Source: Endomicrobium sp. (lineage in GTDB: Bacteria; Elusimicrobiota; Endomicrobiia; Endomicrobiales; Endomicrobiaceae). From it: a DNA stretch of 6,209 bases. The stretch is taken from positions 1 through 6,209 of the forward strand of contig JAITKL010000069.1 in NCBI GenBank assembly GCA_031278405.1. The letters run 5' to 3'. Positions 1 through 6,209 of the stretch are shown piece by piece. The notes below the pieces were generated by a model, which saw nothing but the letters and a program-made list of their open reading frames with translations, did not search any database and was not told the DNA's origin. The stretch's first letter is position 1. Each line of letters begins with the position of its first letter. Position numbers and translations under genes: made by a program.

Positions 1-31
1 ATTCTAAATAGATTTGATAAAACTGAAATAA

Positions 32-160
32 AAAGAGTTTAGAATTAATGAGCATATAAATAGAAAAACAAATATTACTTATTGTGTAAGAAAAATGTTA
101 GGACATGCAACATGTAAAGTAAATACAAACAAAAGTAAGAGGACAGGAAAAGAAGAATGA
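32..160 (+). pseudogene. Possible degraded tyrosine recombinase (Xer-like) C-terminal remnant
   Basis: No intact gene lies in positions 1-156. One frame is open from 32 to a stop at 158-160, and its product contains TYCVRKMLGHAT (about 80-112). This recalls the conserved 'vqkmLGHas' box of tyrosine recombinases (XerC/XerD, phage integrases), which holds the second catalytic histidine. The next family landmark, the TTxxYTH stretch with the nucleophilic tyrosine, is not visible, and the frame ends on the guaA start codon. Upstream of 32 the frame is closed by a stop at 29-31. A different frame is open from base 1 to a stop at 40-42 and could be the tail of whatever lies to the left. The match is only about a dozen residues, so it may be chance in AT-rich DNA. 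Confidence 0.22.
145..148 (+). promoter_or_regulatory. Ribosome binding site of guaA
   Basis: AGGA lies 8 bases before the ATG at 157 in a purine-rich run (137-156). It supports this ATG as the start. In the same frame a TAA at 136-138 closes the upstream side, and no other start codon lies between. Confidence 0.6.
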
Positions 161-1686
161 TTTTAATTTTAGATTTTGGTTCGCAGTATACGCAGTTGAT
201 TGCAAGACGTATAAGAGAAGAAAAAGTGTATTGCGAAATATATCCCGGAAATAAGTCGCTTGACTCTTTTTCAGGAATTAAGAATTTGAAAGGCGTTATA
301 TTGTCTGGAAGTTATGACAGCGTTTATTCAAAAGACGCTCTTTGTCCTGATTCTAAAGTTTGGGAATTAAATGTTCCTATTTTGGGGATATGCTATGGAA
401 TGCAACTTATAGCTGAGCATCTTGGTGGAAAAGTCGCTCCGTCAAAACGCAGAGAATTTGGACTTGCAAGCGTAAGCGTAAAATGCGGTTGTTCTTTGTT
501 CAAAGGTCTTAAGTCAAAAGAGACGCTTTGGATGAGTCATGGTGATAGTCTCTCCAAAATGCCGAAAGGTTTTAAGACAACGGCAAAGTCTGAAAACTGT
601 CCTTATGCAGCCATAGAAAACATTTCAAAAAATGTATATGGCGTTCAGTTTCATCCTGAAGTAAAACATTCCATAAATGGTAAAAAAATACTAAAAAACT
701 TTTTGTTTAATATCTGTGGCTCTAAGCGTGACTGGACAATGAAATCTTACATAGTGGACGAAGTGAAAAGGATTCGTCAACAAGTCGACGATAGCAAAGT
801 TTTGTGCGCGTTATCTGGTGGCGTGGACTCTTCAGTTGCGGCTGTAATACTGCATAAAGCAATAGGCAAGCAGCTTGTCTGCGTTTATGTTGACCACGGG
901 CTTCAAAAACTTGGCGAGACGGAAAGAGTTAAGAAAATTTTCGGTAAGACATTTGGTAAAAATCTCATAATTGTTGATGCCAAGAAAACATTTCTGTCAA
1001 AGCTTAAAGGTGTGACTGACCCTGAAGAGAAAAGAAAAATTATTGGACATACTTTCATAGAAATTTTTGACAAAGAGGCAAAGAAGTTAAAAGGAATAGA
1101 CTATCTTTTGCAGGGAACTATTTATCCTGATGTGATAGAAAGCGTTTCCATAAAAGGCTCAAAAGTACCTATAAAAAGCCATCATAATGTTGGCGGACTT
1201 CCTGAAAAAATAAAGATGAAGTTAGTTGAGCCTTTGAAGTTTTTGTTTAAAGATGAAGTAAGAATTTTGGGAAGAGAACTTGGAATTTCTGAAGAAATTA
1301 TAAACAGACAGCCTTTTCCAGGACCGGGTCTTGCTGTGAGGATTTTAGGAGAAGTAACGGAAGAAAAGCTGAATATTTTGAAAGCTGCCGACAACATAGC
1401 AACTCAAGAAATAATTAAAGCAGGTCTTTATGAAAAAATCTGGCAGTCTTTTGCTGTGATACTTCCAGTTAAAACAGTAGGCGTTATGGGTGATGCTAGA
1501 ACATATGAGTATGTTATTGCTATAAGAGCTGTAAATTCCGACGACGCTATGACAGCCGATTGGGTAAAACTTCCGTATGATCTACTTGGATGTATATCTT
1601 CCCGAATTATAAACGAGGTTAAAGGCGCAAACAGGGTGGTTTACGATATTTCAAACAAACCTCCAGCTACTATTGAGTGGGAATAA
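157..1686 (+). CDS. guaA: GMP synthase, glutamine-hydrolysing
   Basis: Converts XMP, ATP and glutamine to GMP in the cytoplasm, the last step of guanine nucleotide synthesis. The 509 residues are normal for a bacterial one-chain GuaA. Residues 1-190 are the class I glutamine amidotransferase domain: ILDFGSQYTQ at the start, nucleophile Cys79 in GICYGMQ, and the triad partners His166 and Glu168 in QFHPEV. Residues 191-390 are the ATP-pyrophosphatase domain with the PP-loop SGGVDSS at 220-226. The rest is the dimerisation and XMP-binding part, with the RQPFPGPGL motif near 384-392 and the usual C-terminal KPPATIEWE. One oddity: the oxyanion-hole motif, usually SGGP, reads SGSY at 50-53. The stop shares one base with the pstS start. 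It may be cotranscribed with the phosphate genes downstream. Identity is certain from the motifs. Confidence 0.98.
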   Translation: MILILDFGSQYTQLIARRIREEKVYCEIYPGNKSLDSFSGIKNLKGVILSGSYDSVYSKDALCPDSKVWELNVPILGICYGMQLIAEHLGGKVAPSKRREFGLASVSVKCGCSLFKGLKSKETLWMSHGDSLSKMPKGFKTTAKSENCPYAAIENISKNVYGVQFHPEVKHSINGKKILKNFLFNICGSKRDWTMKSYIVDEVKRIRQQVDDSKVLCALSGGVDSSVAAVILHKAIGKQLVCVYVDHGLQKLGETERVKKIFGKTFGKNLIIVDAKKTFLSKLKGVTDPEEKRKIIGHTFIEIFDKEAKKLKGIDYLLQGTIYPDVIESVSIKGSKVPIKSHHNVGGLPEKIKMKLVEPLKFLFKDEVRILGRELGISEEIINRQPFPGPGLAVRILGEVTEEKLNILKAADNIATQEIIKAGLYEKIWQSFAVILPVKTVGVMGDARTYEYVIAIRAVNSDDAMTADWVKLPYDLLGCISSRIINEVKGANRVVYDISNKPPATIEWE

Positions 1687-2576
1687 TGAAAAAAGTAATA
1701 TTAAATTTAATATTAGCCTTACTGGTTGCTAGTTGTTTATTTTATGGTTGTTGTAGAGAATATGCCAATGACGATGATAAATATGCTGCTTCCATACAGA
1801 TAAAAGGTTCGGACACTATTGTAAATTTAATTCAGGCATGGTCTGAGAATTTTGCAGAACAACATCCAACATATAATATAAGCATCACAGGTGGTGGCTC
1901 GGGAACAGGTTTCGCATCTTTAATTAACAAGACTTGTGATATAGCTATGTCTTCCCGTGAGATAGAAGATAAGGAAGAGTCGTTAGCAAAGAAAAGTAAT
2001 GTAAACCCAGTTGAGTTTAAAGTCGGTCTTGATGGGCTTGCGGTTTTGGTGAATAAAAATAATCTCGTTGACAAATTGACGATAGAACAACTTCGCGATA
2101 TATTTATGGCGAAAATTACAAACTGGAAAGAAGTCGGTGGCAAAGATTTAAAAATAGTAATTCTTTCAAGAGAAAGTAATTCAGGCACATACATGTTTTT
2201 TAAAGAGCGAGTATTAAGGAATAACGATAAAAACGCTAAAGAAGAATTTTCTCCTCATTCTTTGATGATGGCTTCTTCACAGGCAATATACGATGAGATA
2301 ACGCAAAATCCCAATGCTTTGGGCTATGTAGGAATGGGATTTGTAAACGATGGCGTCAAAGCTTTATCTATAGCGGTTGACGGCAAAAGTAACTATATTT
2401 ATCCTAATACGGAAAATGTTTTAAAAGGATTGTATCCTATTTCAAGACCGTTATATTTATATACTAACGGGGAGCCTAACGGCGTAATAAAAATGTTTAT
2501 TGATTATGCTTTGTCTGACAAGGGGCAAAAAGTTGTTTTAGAAATGGATTTTGTTCCGATAAAAAGTTTATATTAA
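1686..2576 (+). CDS. pstS: Phosphate-binding lipoprotein of the Pst importer
   Basis: Extracytoplasmic phosphate receptor that delivers phosphate to the PstC/PstA channel. From the ATG at 1686 it has 296 residues, somewhat shorter than E. coli PstS. It starts with a Lys-Lys hydrophobic signal (1-20). Cysteines at 17 (after VAS) and at 22-23 (after FYG) offer two possible lipobox sites, so it is probably a lipoprotein held at the inner membrane. Phosphate-binding loops typical of the family are visible: KGSDT at 40-44, GGGSGTG at 69-75, and SRESNSGTY at 161-169. DGLAVLVN (116-123) and SRPLYLY (253-259) are further family landmarks. The start overlaps the guaA stop as TAATG, with only a weak purine stretch (GAGTGGGA) in front, so translation may depend on reinitiation after guaA. 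A GTG at 1677 in the same frame is a less likely start. Confidence 0.95.
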   Translation: MKKVILNLILALLVASCLFYGCCREYANDDDKYAASIQIKGSDTIVNLIQAWSENFAEQHPTYNISITGGGSGTGFASLINKTCDIAMSSREIEDKEESLAKKSNVNPVEFKVGLDGLAVLVNKNNLVDKLTIEQLRDIFMAKITNWKEVGGKDLKIVILSRESNSGTYMFFKERVLRNNDKNAKEEFSPHSLMMASSQAIYDEITQNPNALGYVGMGFVNDGVKALSIAVDGKSNYIYPNTENVLKGLYPISRPLYLYTNGEPNGVIKMFIDYALSDKGQKVVLEMDFVPIKSLY

Positions 2577-2662
2577 ATTTTTATAATACTCAAATATATT
2601 AATGAAAAATATTATGGTTTTTCAACCGCGTAAAAGTTTATTATTTTTTTTATGGGATTAAA
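2577..2662 (+). other. Only sizeable intergenic gap in the cluster (pstS-pstC)
   Basis: These 86 bases are AT-rich and separate pstS from pstC, while every other junction in the window overlaps or nearly touches. The gap holds a 19-codon open frame (2602-2661; begins MKNIMVFQ) that ends one base before the pstC start and has no visible ribosome binding site. It also has a small GGTT/AACC stem (2616-2627) and a T-rich run (2640-2651). Nothing here is a convincing promoter or terminator. A spacer or an RNA processing region that sets the PstS to PstC ratio is possible but not shown. Confidence 0.4.
2654..2657 (+). promoter_or_regulatory. Ribosome binding site of pstC
   Basis: GGGA sits 5 bases before the ATG at 2663, the best Shine-Dalgarno-like string in the pstS-pstC gap, and supports this start. 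Confidence 0.45.
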
Positions 2663-3532
2663 ATGTTAAAAACTTTAGATTTTATTGTTGAAAAAATAAT
2701 TTTTATATGCGGAATGGTATCTATTATATTTGTTATCTTAATTTTCTCTTTTTTGTTTGAGGAAAGTCTTTCTTTTTTTAAAGATTTTGGAGTTTTTAAA
2801 TTTATTAGAGGATATTTTTGGTATCCTTCGTCAAACCCTGCTTCGTTTGGAGTTTTGCCATTAATAGTGGGTTCAGTTTTTGTAACCATTGGAGCGTGCG
2901 CTATTGCTGTTCCTATAGGAGTTATGACGGCTTTGTTTATTTCCGAAATTGCTCCAAAATGTATTCGCGAAATTTTAAAATCTTTAGTTGAAATTATAGC
3001 GGCAATCCCCAGCGTTGTTATAGGTTTTATTGGAATGATTACATTGGTTCCTCTGGTAAGAAGTATTTTTAATCTACCTACTGGTCTCACGGCTTTTTCA
3101 GGTTCAATAATGCTTGCCTTCATGGCTATACCAACTATAGTTACAATATCTGAAGACGCTATACGTTCGGTCCCTTGGCAGTATAAGCAGGGAGCTTTAG
3201 CTCTGGGTGCTACAAAGTGGCAGACCTTGAGAAGAATTATTCTAAAGGCGGCTATGCCGGGAATAATCGCAGCGGTAATGCTTGGCATAGGTAGAGTAAT
3301 TGGCGAGACAATGGTTGTAATGATGATAACAGGCAATGCAGCCCATATCCCTCATTCTGTCTTTGAGCCTGTAAGAACAATGACTGCAACAATTGCAGCT
3401 GAAATGGGCGAGACAGTAAGAGGGAGCATGCACTACAAGTCTTTATTTGCGATAGGACTTGTTCTTTTTTTAATAACATTTCTTATAAATTTTATTGCAG
3501 ATTTATTTCTGGGGAAAAATAAAAATATATGA
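2663..3532 (+). CDS. pstC: Phosphate ABC transporter permease PstC
   Basis: One of the two membrane subunits of the Pst phosphate channel in the inner membrane. The 289 residues hold about six hydrophobic segments (near 11-33, 65-93, 109-134, 144-163, 198-222 and 260-284). The cytoplasmic loop that docks on the ATPase is at about 174-200: GALALGATKWQT followed by RRIILKAAMPGI, the EAA-type motif of ABC permeases. RVIGETMVV at 211-219 is the typical stretch that follows it in PstC/PstA. The IPSVVIGFIG segment (115-124) is another family hallmark. It is called PstC rather than PstA from its position after pstS, the long first periplasmic segment (FKFIRGYFWYPSSNP) and closer wording to PstC. The stop overlaps pstA by four bases (ATGA), which suggests coupled translation and equal amounts of the two permeases. 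Confidence 0.95.
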   Translation: MLKTLDFIVEKIIFICGMVSIIFVILIFSFLFEESLSFFKDFGVFKFIRGYFWYPSSNPASFGVLPLIVGSVFVTIGACAIAVPIGVMTALFISEIAPKCIREILKSLVEIIAAIPSVVIGFIGMITLVPLVRSIFNLPTGLTAFSGSIMLAFMAIPTIVTISEDAIRSVPWQYKQGALALGATKWQTLRRIILKAAMPGIIAAVMLGIGRVIGETMVVMMITGNAAHIPHSVFEPVRTMTATIAAEMGETVRGSMHYKSLFAIGLVLFLITFLINFIADLFLGKNKNI

Positions 3533-4383
3533 TTAAACTTAATCCTAAATTATCTCAAAAATTTTCATACACGTTGCTTTGTTGTGCTGCTATTTTGGCA
3601 ATAATTCCAGTGATTTTAATGATTTTTGTAATAATAAAAAATGGAGCATCTGCTATAAGTTGGGAATTTTTATCATCAATGCCTAAAAGCGGCATGTGTG
3701 GCGGCGGAATTTTACCAGCAATACTTGGCACTCTTTCAATAGTGTCGTGTGCTATTATGGTTACTCTTCCAGTAGGTGTATTTGCCGCTATATATTTAAA
3801 CGAATATGCAAAAGACAATAGGTTTACCAGAATAATAAAGCTTGCAATCGTTAATTTGGCTGGAGTCCCGTCTGTTGTTTACGGGCTGTTTGGGCTTGGT
3901 GTTTTCGTTATGTTTTTAAAGATAGGAGTTTCTATAATTGCAGGCGCTTTAACCTTGTCAATAATGGAGCTTCCAGTCATTATAACTACCGCTAGAAGTT
4001 CGTTAAGTAGCGTGCCTTACTCTTTTAGAGAAGCGAGTTTGTCCTTAGGCGTAAGCAAATGGCAGACTGTAAGATATGTGGTTCTCCCAAATGCCATACC
4101 CGGTATTTTAACAGGAGCCATTTTAAGTATTGCAAGAATTTCTGGGGAAACTGCTCCTATATTGTTTACTGCAGCGGCATTTTACGTACCTCATCTTCCT
4201 CATTCAATATTTGATCAAGTTATGACTTTACCTTACCACCTTTATATTATTTCAACGCAAATTCCAAACATGCCAAAAAATATTATATACGGTACAGCTC
4301 TTGTTTTGTTAATGATGGTTTTGACTATAAGCTGCATTGCTATTTTTGCAAGAATTTATTTTAGGAAATATAGAAAATGGTAG
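3529..4383 (+). CDS. pstA: Phosphate ABC transporter permease PstA
   Basis: Second membrane subunit, pairing with PstC to form the phosphate pathway. The 284 residues are a usual length for PstA. About six hydrophobic segments are visible (near 14-36, 62-90, 107-131, 134-155, 190-214 and 254-276). The ATPase-docking loop is FREASLSLGVSKWQT (166-180), followed by VLPNAIPGILTG, and then RISGETAPILFTAA (203-216), characteristic of PstA. AGVPSVVYGLFGLG (111-124) matches the conserved VPSVVYG segment. The ATG overlaps the pstC stop by four bases. A GGGGA run at 3511-3515 is 13 bases upstream, longer than ideal spacing, so coupling to pstC translation probably matters. The gene end overlaps pstB by seven bases. 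Confidence 0.95.
   Translation: MIKLNPKLSQKFSYTLLCCAAILAIIPVILMIFVIIKNGASAISWEFLSSMPKSGMCGGGILPAILGTLSIVSCAIMVTLPVGVFAAIYLNEYAKDNRFTRIIKLAIVNLAGVPSVVYGLFGLGVFVMFLKIGVSIIAGALTLSIMELPVIITTARSSLSSVPYSFREASLSLGVSKWQTVRYVVLPNAIPGILTGAILSIARISGETAPILFTAAAFYVPHLPHSIFDQVMTLPYHLYIISTQIPNMPKNIIYGTALVLLMMVLTISCIAIFARIYFRKYRKW
4363..4366 (+). promoter_or_regulatory. Ribosome binding site of pstB
   Basis: AGGA, ten bases before the ATG at 4377 and inside the end of pstA. It supports the start that overlaps pstA by seven bases. Confidence 0.5.
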
Positions 4384-5129
4384 ATAAACTAAAGATAGAA
4401 AACTTAAGCTGCTACTATGATAAAAAATGCGTTTTAGAAGCTTTAAATCTTAATGTTATTAAAAATGAAATTTTGGGAGTTATAGGACCTGCCAACAGCG
4501 GTAAAACTACTTTTTTAAGAACGTTAAATAGAATGAATGATTTTGACATTACGTATTCAAGAAAAGGCAGTGTTTATCTTGATGGTGATAATATTTTTGA
4601 TATAGATGCGGAGAATCTAAGAAGAAGAGTAGGTATGCTTTTTGCCATGCCGATACCTCTTCCTATGAGTATTTACGACAACATAACTTATGCGCCGAAA
4701 CGGTTGGGACTTGTTACAAAAAAAATTGATTTAGATAATATGGTTGAAAGTGTCTTAAGGAGTTCTTCCCTTTGGGAGGAGGTAAAAGACAGGCTAGGTG
4801 CTTTAGCTATGAAGATGTCAGGGGGACAACAACAAAGGCTGTGTATTGCAAGAGTGCTTGCAACAAATCCTGAAGTTATTTTATTTGATGAACCTTGCTC
4901 GGGACTCGATCCCATATCAACTGCAAAGGTTGAAGAGTTAATGGTAGAGCTTAAAGAAAAATATACTATAGTTCTTGTTACAAATAATGTTAAACAAGCT
5001 TCCCGCGTTAGCGACAGAACGGCATTTTTCCTAATGGGCAAGCTTATAGAAGTTGATAAAACCGATAAACTTTTTGTTTCTCCGAAAAAAAAAGAAACGG
5101 AATATTATATTACAGGACGCTTTGGATAA
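4377..5129 (+). CDS. pstB: Phosphate ABC transporter ATPase PstB, with variant Q-loop and H-loop
   Basis: Cytoplasmic ATPase that powers the PstC/PstA channel. The 250 residues are the usual length. Family landmarks are FLRTLNRMND (46-55), MPIPLPMSIYDN (91-102), signature MSGGQQQRLCIAR (147-159), Walker B VILFDEP (167-173) with catalytic Glu172, and D-loop SGLDP (175-179). Walker A is GPANSGKTT (37-45); it keeps the GxxxxGKT pattern but differs from the usual PstB GPSGCGKST. Two switch residues are replaced. The Q-loop glutamine (normally in VFQxPxPFP) is Ala90, and the H-loop histidine (normally in VTHN) is Asn203. The reading frame and all other motifs are clean, so this looks like a distinct PstB subtype rather than decay. 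Whether ATP turnover is changed cannot be told from sequence. Two stop codons in a row (5127-5132) end it, four bases before lpxB. No phoU follows. Confidence 0.95.
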   Translation: MVDKLKIENLSCYYDKKCVLEALNLNVIKNEILGVIGPANSGKTTFLRTLNRMNDFDITYSRKGSVYLDGDNIFDIDAENLRRRVGMLFAMPIPLPMSIYDNITYAPKRLGLVTKKIDLDNMVESVLRSSSLWEEVKDRLGALAMKMSGGQQQRLCIARVLATNPEVILFDEPCSGLDPISTAKVEELMVELKEKYTIVLVTNNVKQASRVSDRTAFFLMGKLIEVDKTDKLFVSPKKKETEYYITGRFG

Positions 5130-5133
5130 TAAA

Positions 5134-6209
5134 ATGTCAAATTATAGAATTTTTATTTCAGCTGGAGATCTTTCAGGCGAAGTCCACGCTTCAAATCTTA
5201 TAGAAGAAATAAAAAAAATAAATCCTTCTTGTTTTGTTTCATCTGCTGGTGGCGGTAATCTTAAAGCTGTTTCAGATAGTTTTATTAAAGATATAGTAAA
5301 TATAAACGCTTTTGGGTTTTTGCCGATTAAACAAGCGTTTTATTTGAGGAAAGTTTTTAAAAAAATAAAAAAGCATTTTTTGGAAAATCGTCCTGATAAA
5401 GTTATTCTTGTAGATTATTACGGGTTTCATATACATGTTGCACGGCTTGCAAAGTCAATGGGAATTTCTGTCTTATATTATATTAGTCCTCAAGTTTGGG
5501 CGTCTCGTAGTGGCAGAATAAAAAAACTATCCAAAGTTATAAATAAAATGCTTGTTATTTTCCCATTTGAAGAAAAACTTTATAAAGATAACAATGTTGA
5601 TGTTGTTTTTGTAGGAAATCCATTGATAGATAAAATCTCTCAAAAAACAGATTTTCAAAAGCATAATTTTAATATTTCAAATCCTCCAATTATAGGCTTG
5701 TTTCCGGGAAGTCGCCAAAACGCCATAAAGCGCCATATTCCTATACTGCTTGAAACTGCAAAAATATTAAAAAGGGAAATTAACGCTAGATTTGTAATGT
5801 TTTGCGTTTCAAATAAAATTAATTTTGCACTGCCTGAATATGTAACTTTTGATGGGTCTGGAAATTTTAAAAAAAGAGTTTCAGTTAATTTTGCTATTTC
5901 TCCTTCAGGCACCGTGTGTTTGGAAAACGCTTTGATGGGAATACCTATGGCTATAGTTTATAAACTCTCATATTTTAATTATTTTTTTATAAGGGCGCTG
6001 ATTAAAGTAAAGTATATAGGAATAGTTAATATTTTAGCAGGGAAAAGTATTGTTCCAGAATTTATACAATTTGACGCCAATCCTAAAAAAATAGCTCAGT
6101 CGGTGTTGGAACAGCTAAAACCGGAAAATTATTCGTCAAAAGTTCAACAACTCCTTTCTTTTAGAAAGTCTCTAGGCTTTCCCGGAGTAAGCAAACGAGT
6201 TGCCGAAAT
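5134..6209 (+). CDS. lpxB: Lipid-A-disaccharide synthase, cut by the window edge
   Basis: Joins UDP-2,3-diacylglucosamine and 2,3-diacylglucosamine 1-phosphate (lipid X) into the lipid A disaccharide at the inner face of the inner membrane. It is a family GT19 glycosyltransferase. The frame is open for 358 codons to the end of the window. E. coli LpxB has 382 residues, and the final LGFPGVSKRVAE resembles the family's C-terminal LGxPGAxxRAAE, so only a short tail is missing. Landmarks: ISAGDLSGEVHA (8-19), VDYYGFH (93-99) with the family's catalytic-type Asp94, YYISPQVWA (115-123), FVGNPLID (159-166), FPGSR (190-194), SPSGTVCLENAL (256-267) and VNILAGKSIVPE (298-309). Several positions usually conserved in the family differ: Ser124 for Trp, Ala197 for Glu and His99 for Asn. 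The ATG is four bases after pstB, with only a weak GGA (5124-5126) in front, so it is probably translated from the pst transcript. Confidence 0.95.
   Translation, partial: MSNYRIFISAGDLSGEVHASNLIEEIKKINPSCFVSSAGGGNLKAVSDSFIKDIVNINAFGFLPIKQAFYLRKVFKKIKKHFLENRPDKVILVDYYGFHIHVARLAKSMGISVLYYISPQVWASRSGRIKKLSKVINKMLVIFPFEEKLYKDNNVDVVFVGNPLIDKISQKTDFQKHNFNISNPPIIGLFPGSRQNAIKRHIPILLETAKILKREINARFVMFCVSNKINFALPEYVTFDGSGNFKKRVSVNFAISPSGTVCLENALMGIPMAIVYKLSYFNYFFIRALIKVKYIGIVNILAGKSIVPEFIQFDANPKKIAQSVLEQLKPENYSSKVQQLLSFRKSLGFPGVSKRVAE

Noticed and set aside
14..60. Promoter before guaA: TTGATA (14-19) with TAGAAT (40-45), or TATAAA (55-60) alone.
   Set aside because: The spacing of the first pair is 20 bases, and the second has no matching -35 box. 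In AT-rich DNA such strings are expected by chance.
1677..1685. GTG at 1677 as the pstS start, adding three residues.
   Set aside because: The ATG at 1686 gives a standard Met-Lys-Lys signal peptide and a TAATG junction with guaA. Nothing favours the GTG.
1600..1690. Looked for a Pho box upstream of pstS.
   Set aside because: No pair of spaced repeats resembling the PhoB-binding consensus was seen by eye. A weak or divergent site cannot be excluded.
2562..2641. Direct repeat AAAAGTTTAT at 2562-2571 and 2632-2641.
   Set aside because: Ten AT-dominated bases, one copy inside coding sequence, with no similarity beyond. Probably chance.
2616..2651. GGTT-loop-AACC stem followed by a T-rich run as a terminator after pstS.
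   Set aside because: The stem is only four to five pairs and the T-run begins about a dozen bases after it, so it does not fit an intrinsic terminator.
2650..3336. A long reverse-strand open frame of 228 codons opposite pstC.
   Set aside because: It mirrors a clearly real pstC with its membrane segments and permease motif. Its product has a repetitive Ile/Pro/Thr make-up with no recognisable domain. Such shadows arise from the codon bias of the sense gene.
1182..5912. Shorter reverse-strand open frames opposite guaA, pstS, pstC, pstA, pstB and lpxB.
   Set aside because: Each lies wholly or almost wholly within a well-supported plus-strand gene and shows no family motif or signal of its own.

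Overview
The window is AT-rich and codes almost wall to wall on the plus strand. It reads as chromosomal DNA of a Gram-negative bacterium: the last gene is lpxB, so the cell should make lipid A and have an outer membrane. The base composition, the tightly overlapping genes and a possible recombinase remnant at the left edge would fit a reduced or AT-biased genome such as Endomicrobia (Elusimicrobiota). That placement is a guess from style and cannot be proved here.

Layout: positions 1-156 hold no intact gene, only an open stretch that weakly recalls the end of a tyrosine recombinase. guaA (157-1686, GMP synthase) follows. Then comes a complete high-affinity phosphate importer: pstS (1686-2576), pstC (2663-3532), pstA (3529-4383) and pstB (4377-5129). 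lpxB (from 5134) runs off the right edge a few residues before its expected end. Junctions are very tight: guaA/pstS share one base (TAATG), pstC/pstA overlap by 4 bases (ATGA), pstA/pstB overlap by 7, and pstB/lpxB are 4 apart. The only real gap is 86 bases between pstS and pstC. No convincing terminator or internal promoter was seen, so guaA-pstSCAB-lpxB is probably one transcription unit (inference).

Together, PstS should capture phosphate outside the inner membrane, PstC/PstA should form the channel and PstB should drive it with ATP. GuaA (purine nucleotides) and LpxB (lipid A disaccharide) are household enzymes that appear to share the transcript rather than the pathway. No phoU follows pstB inside the window.

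No wholly new system was found. The most unusual signal is in PstB. Its Walker A, signature and Walker B motifs are intact, but the Q-loop glutamine is alanine and the switch (H-loop) histidine is asparagine, with an atypical Walker A interior. Smaller oddities are a changed oxyanion-hole motif in GuaA and several changed family-conserved positions in LpxB.
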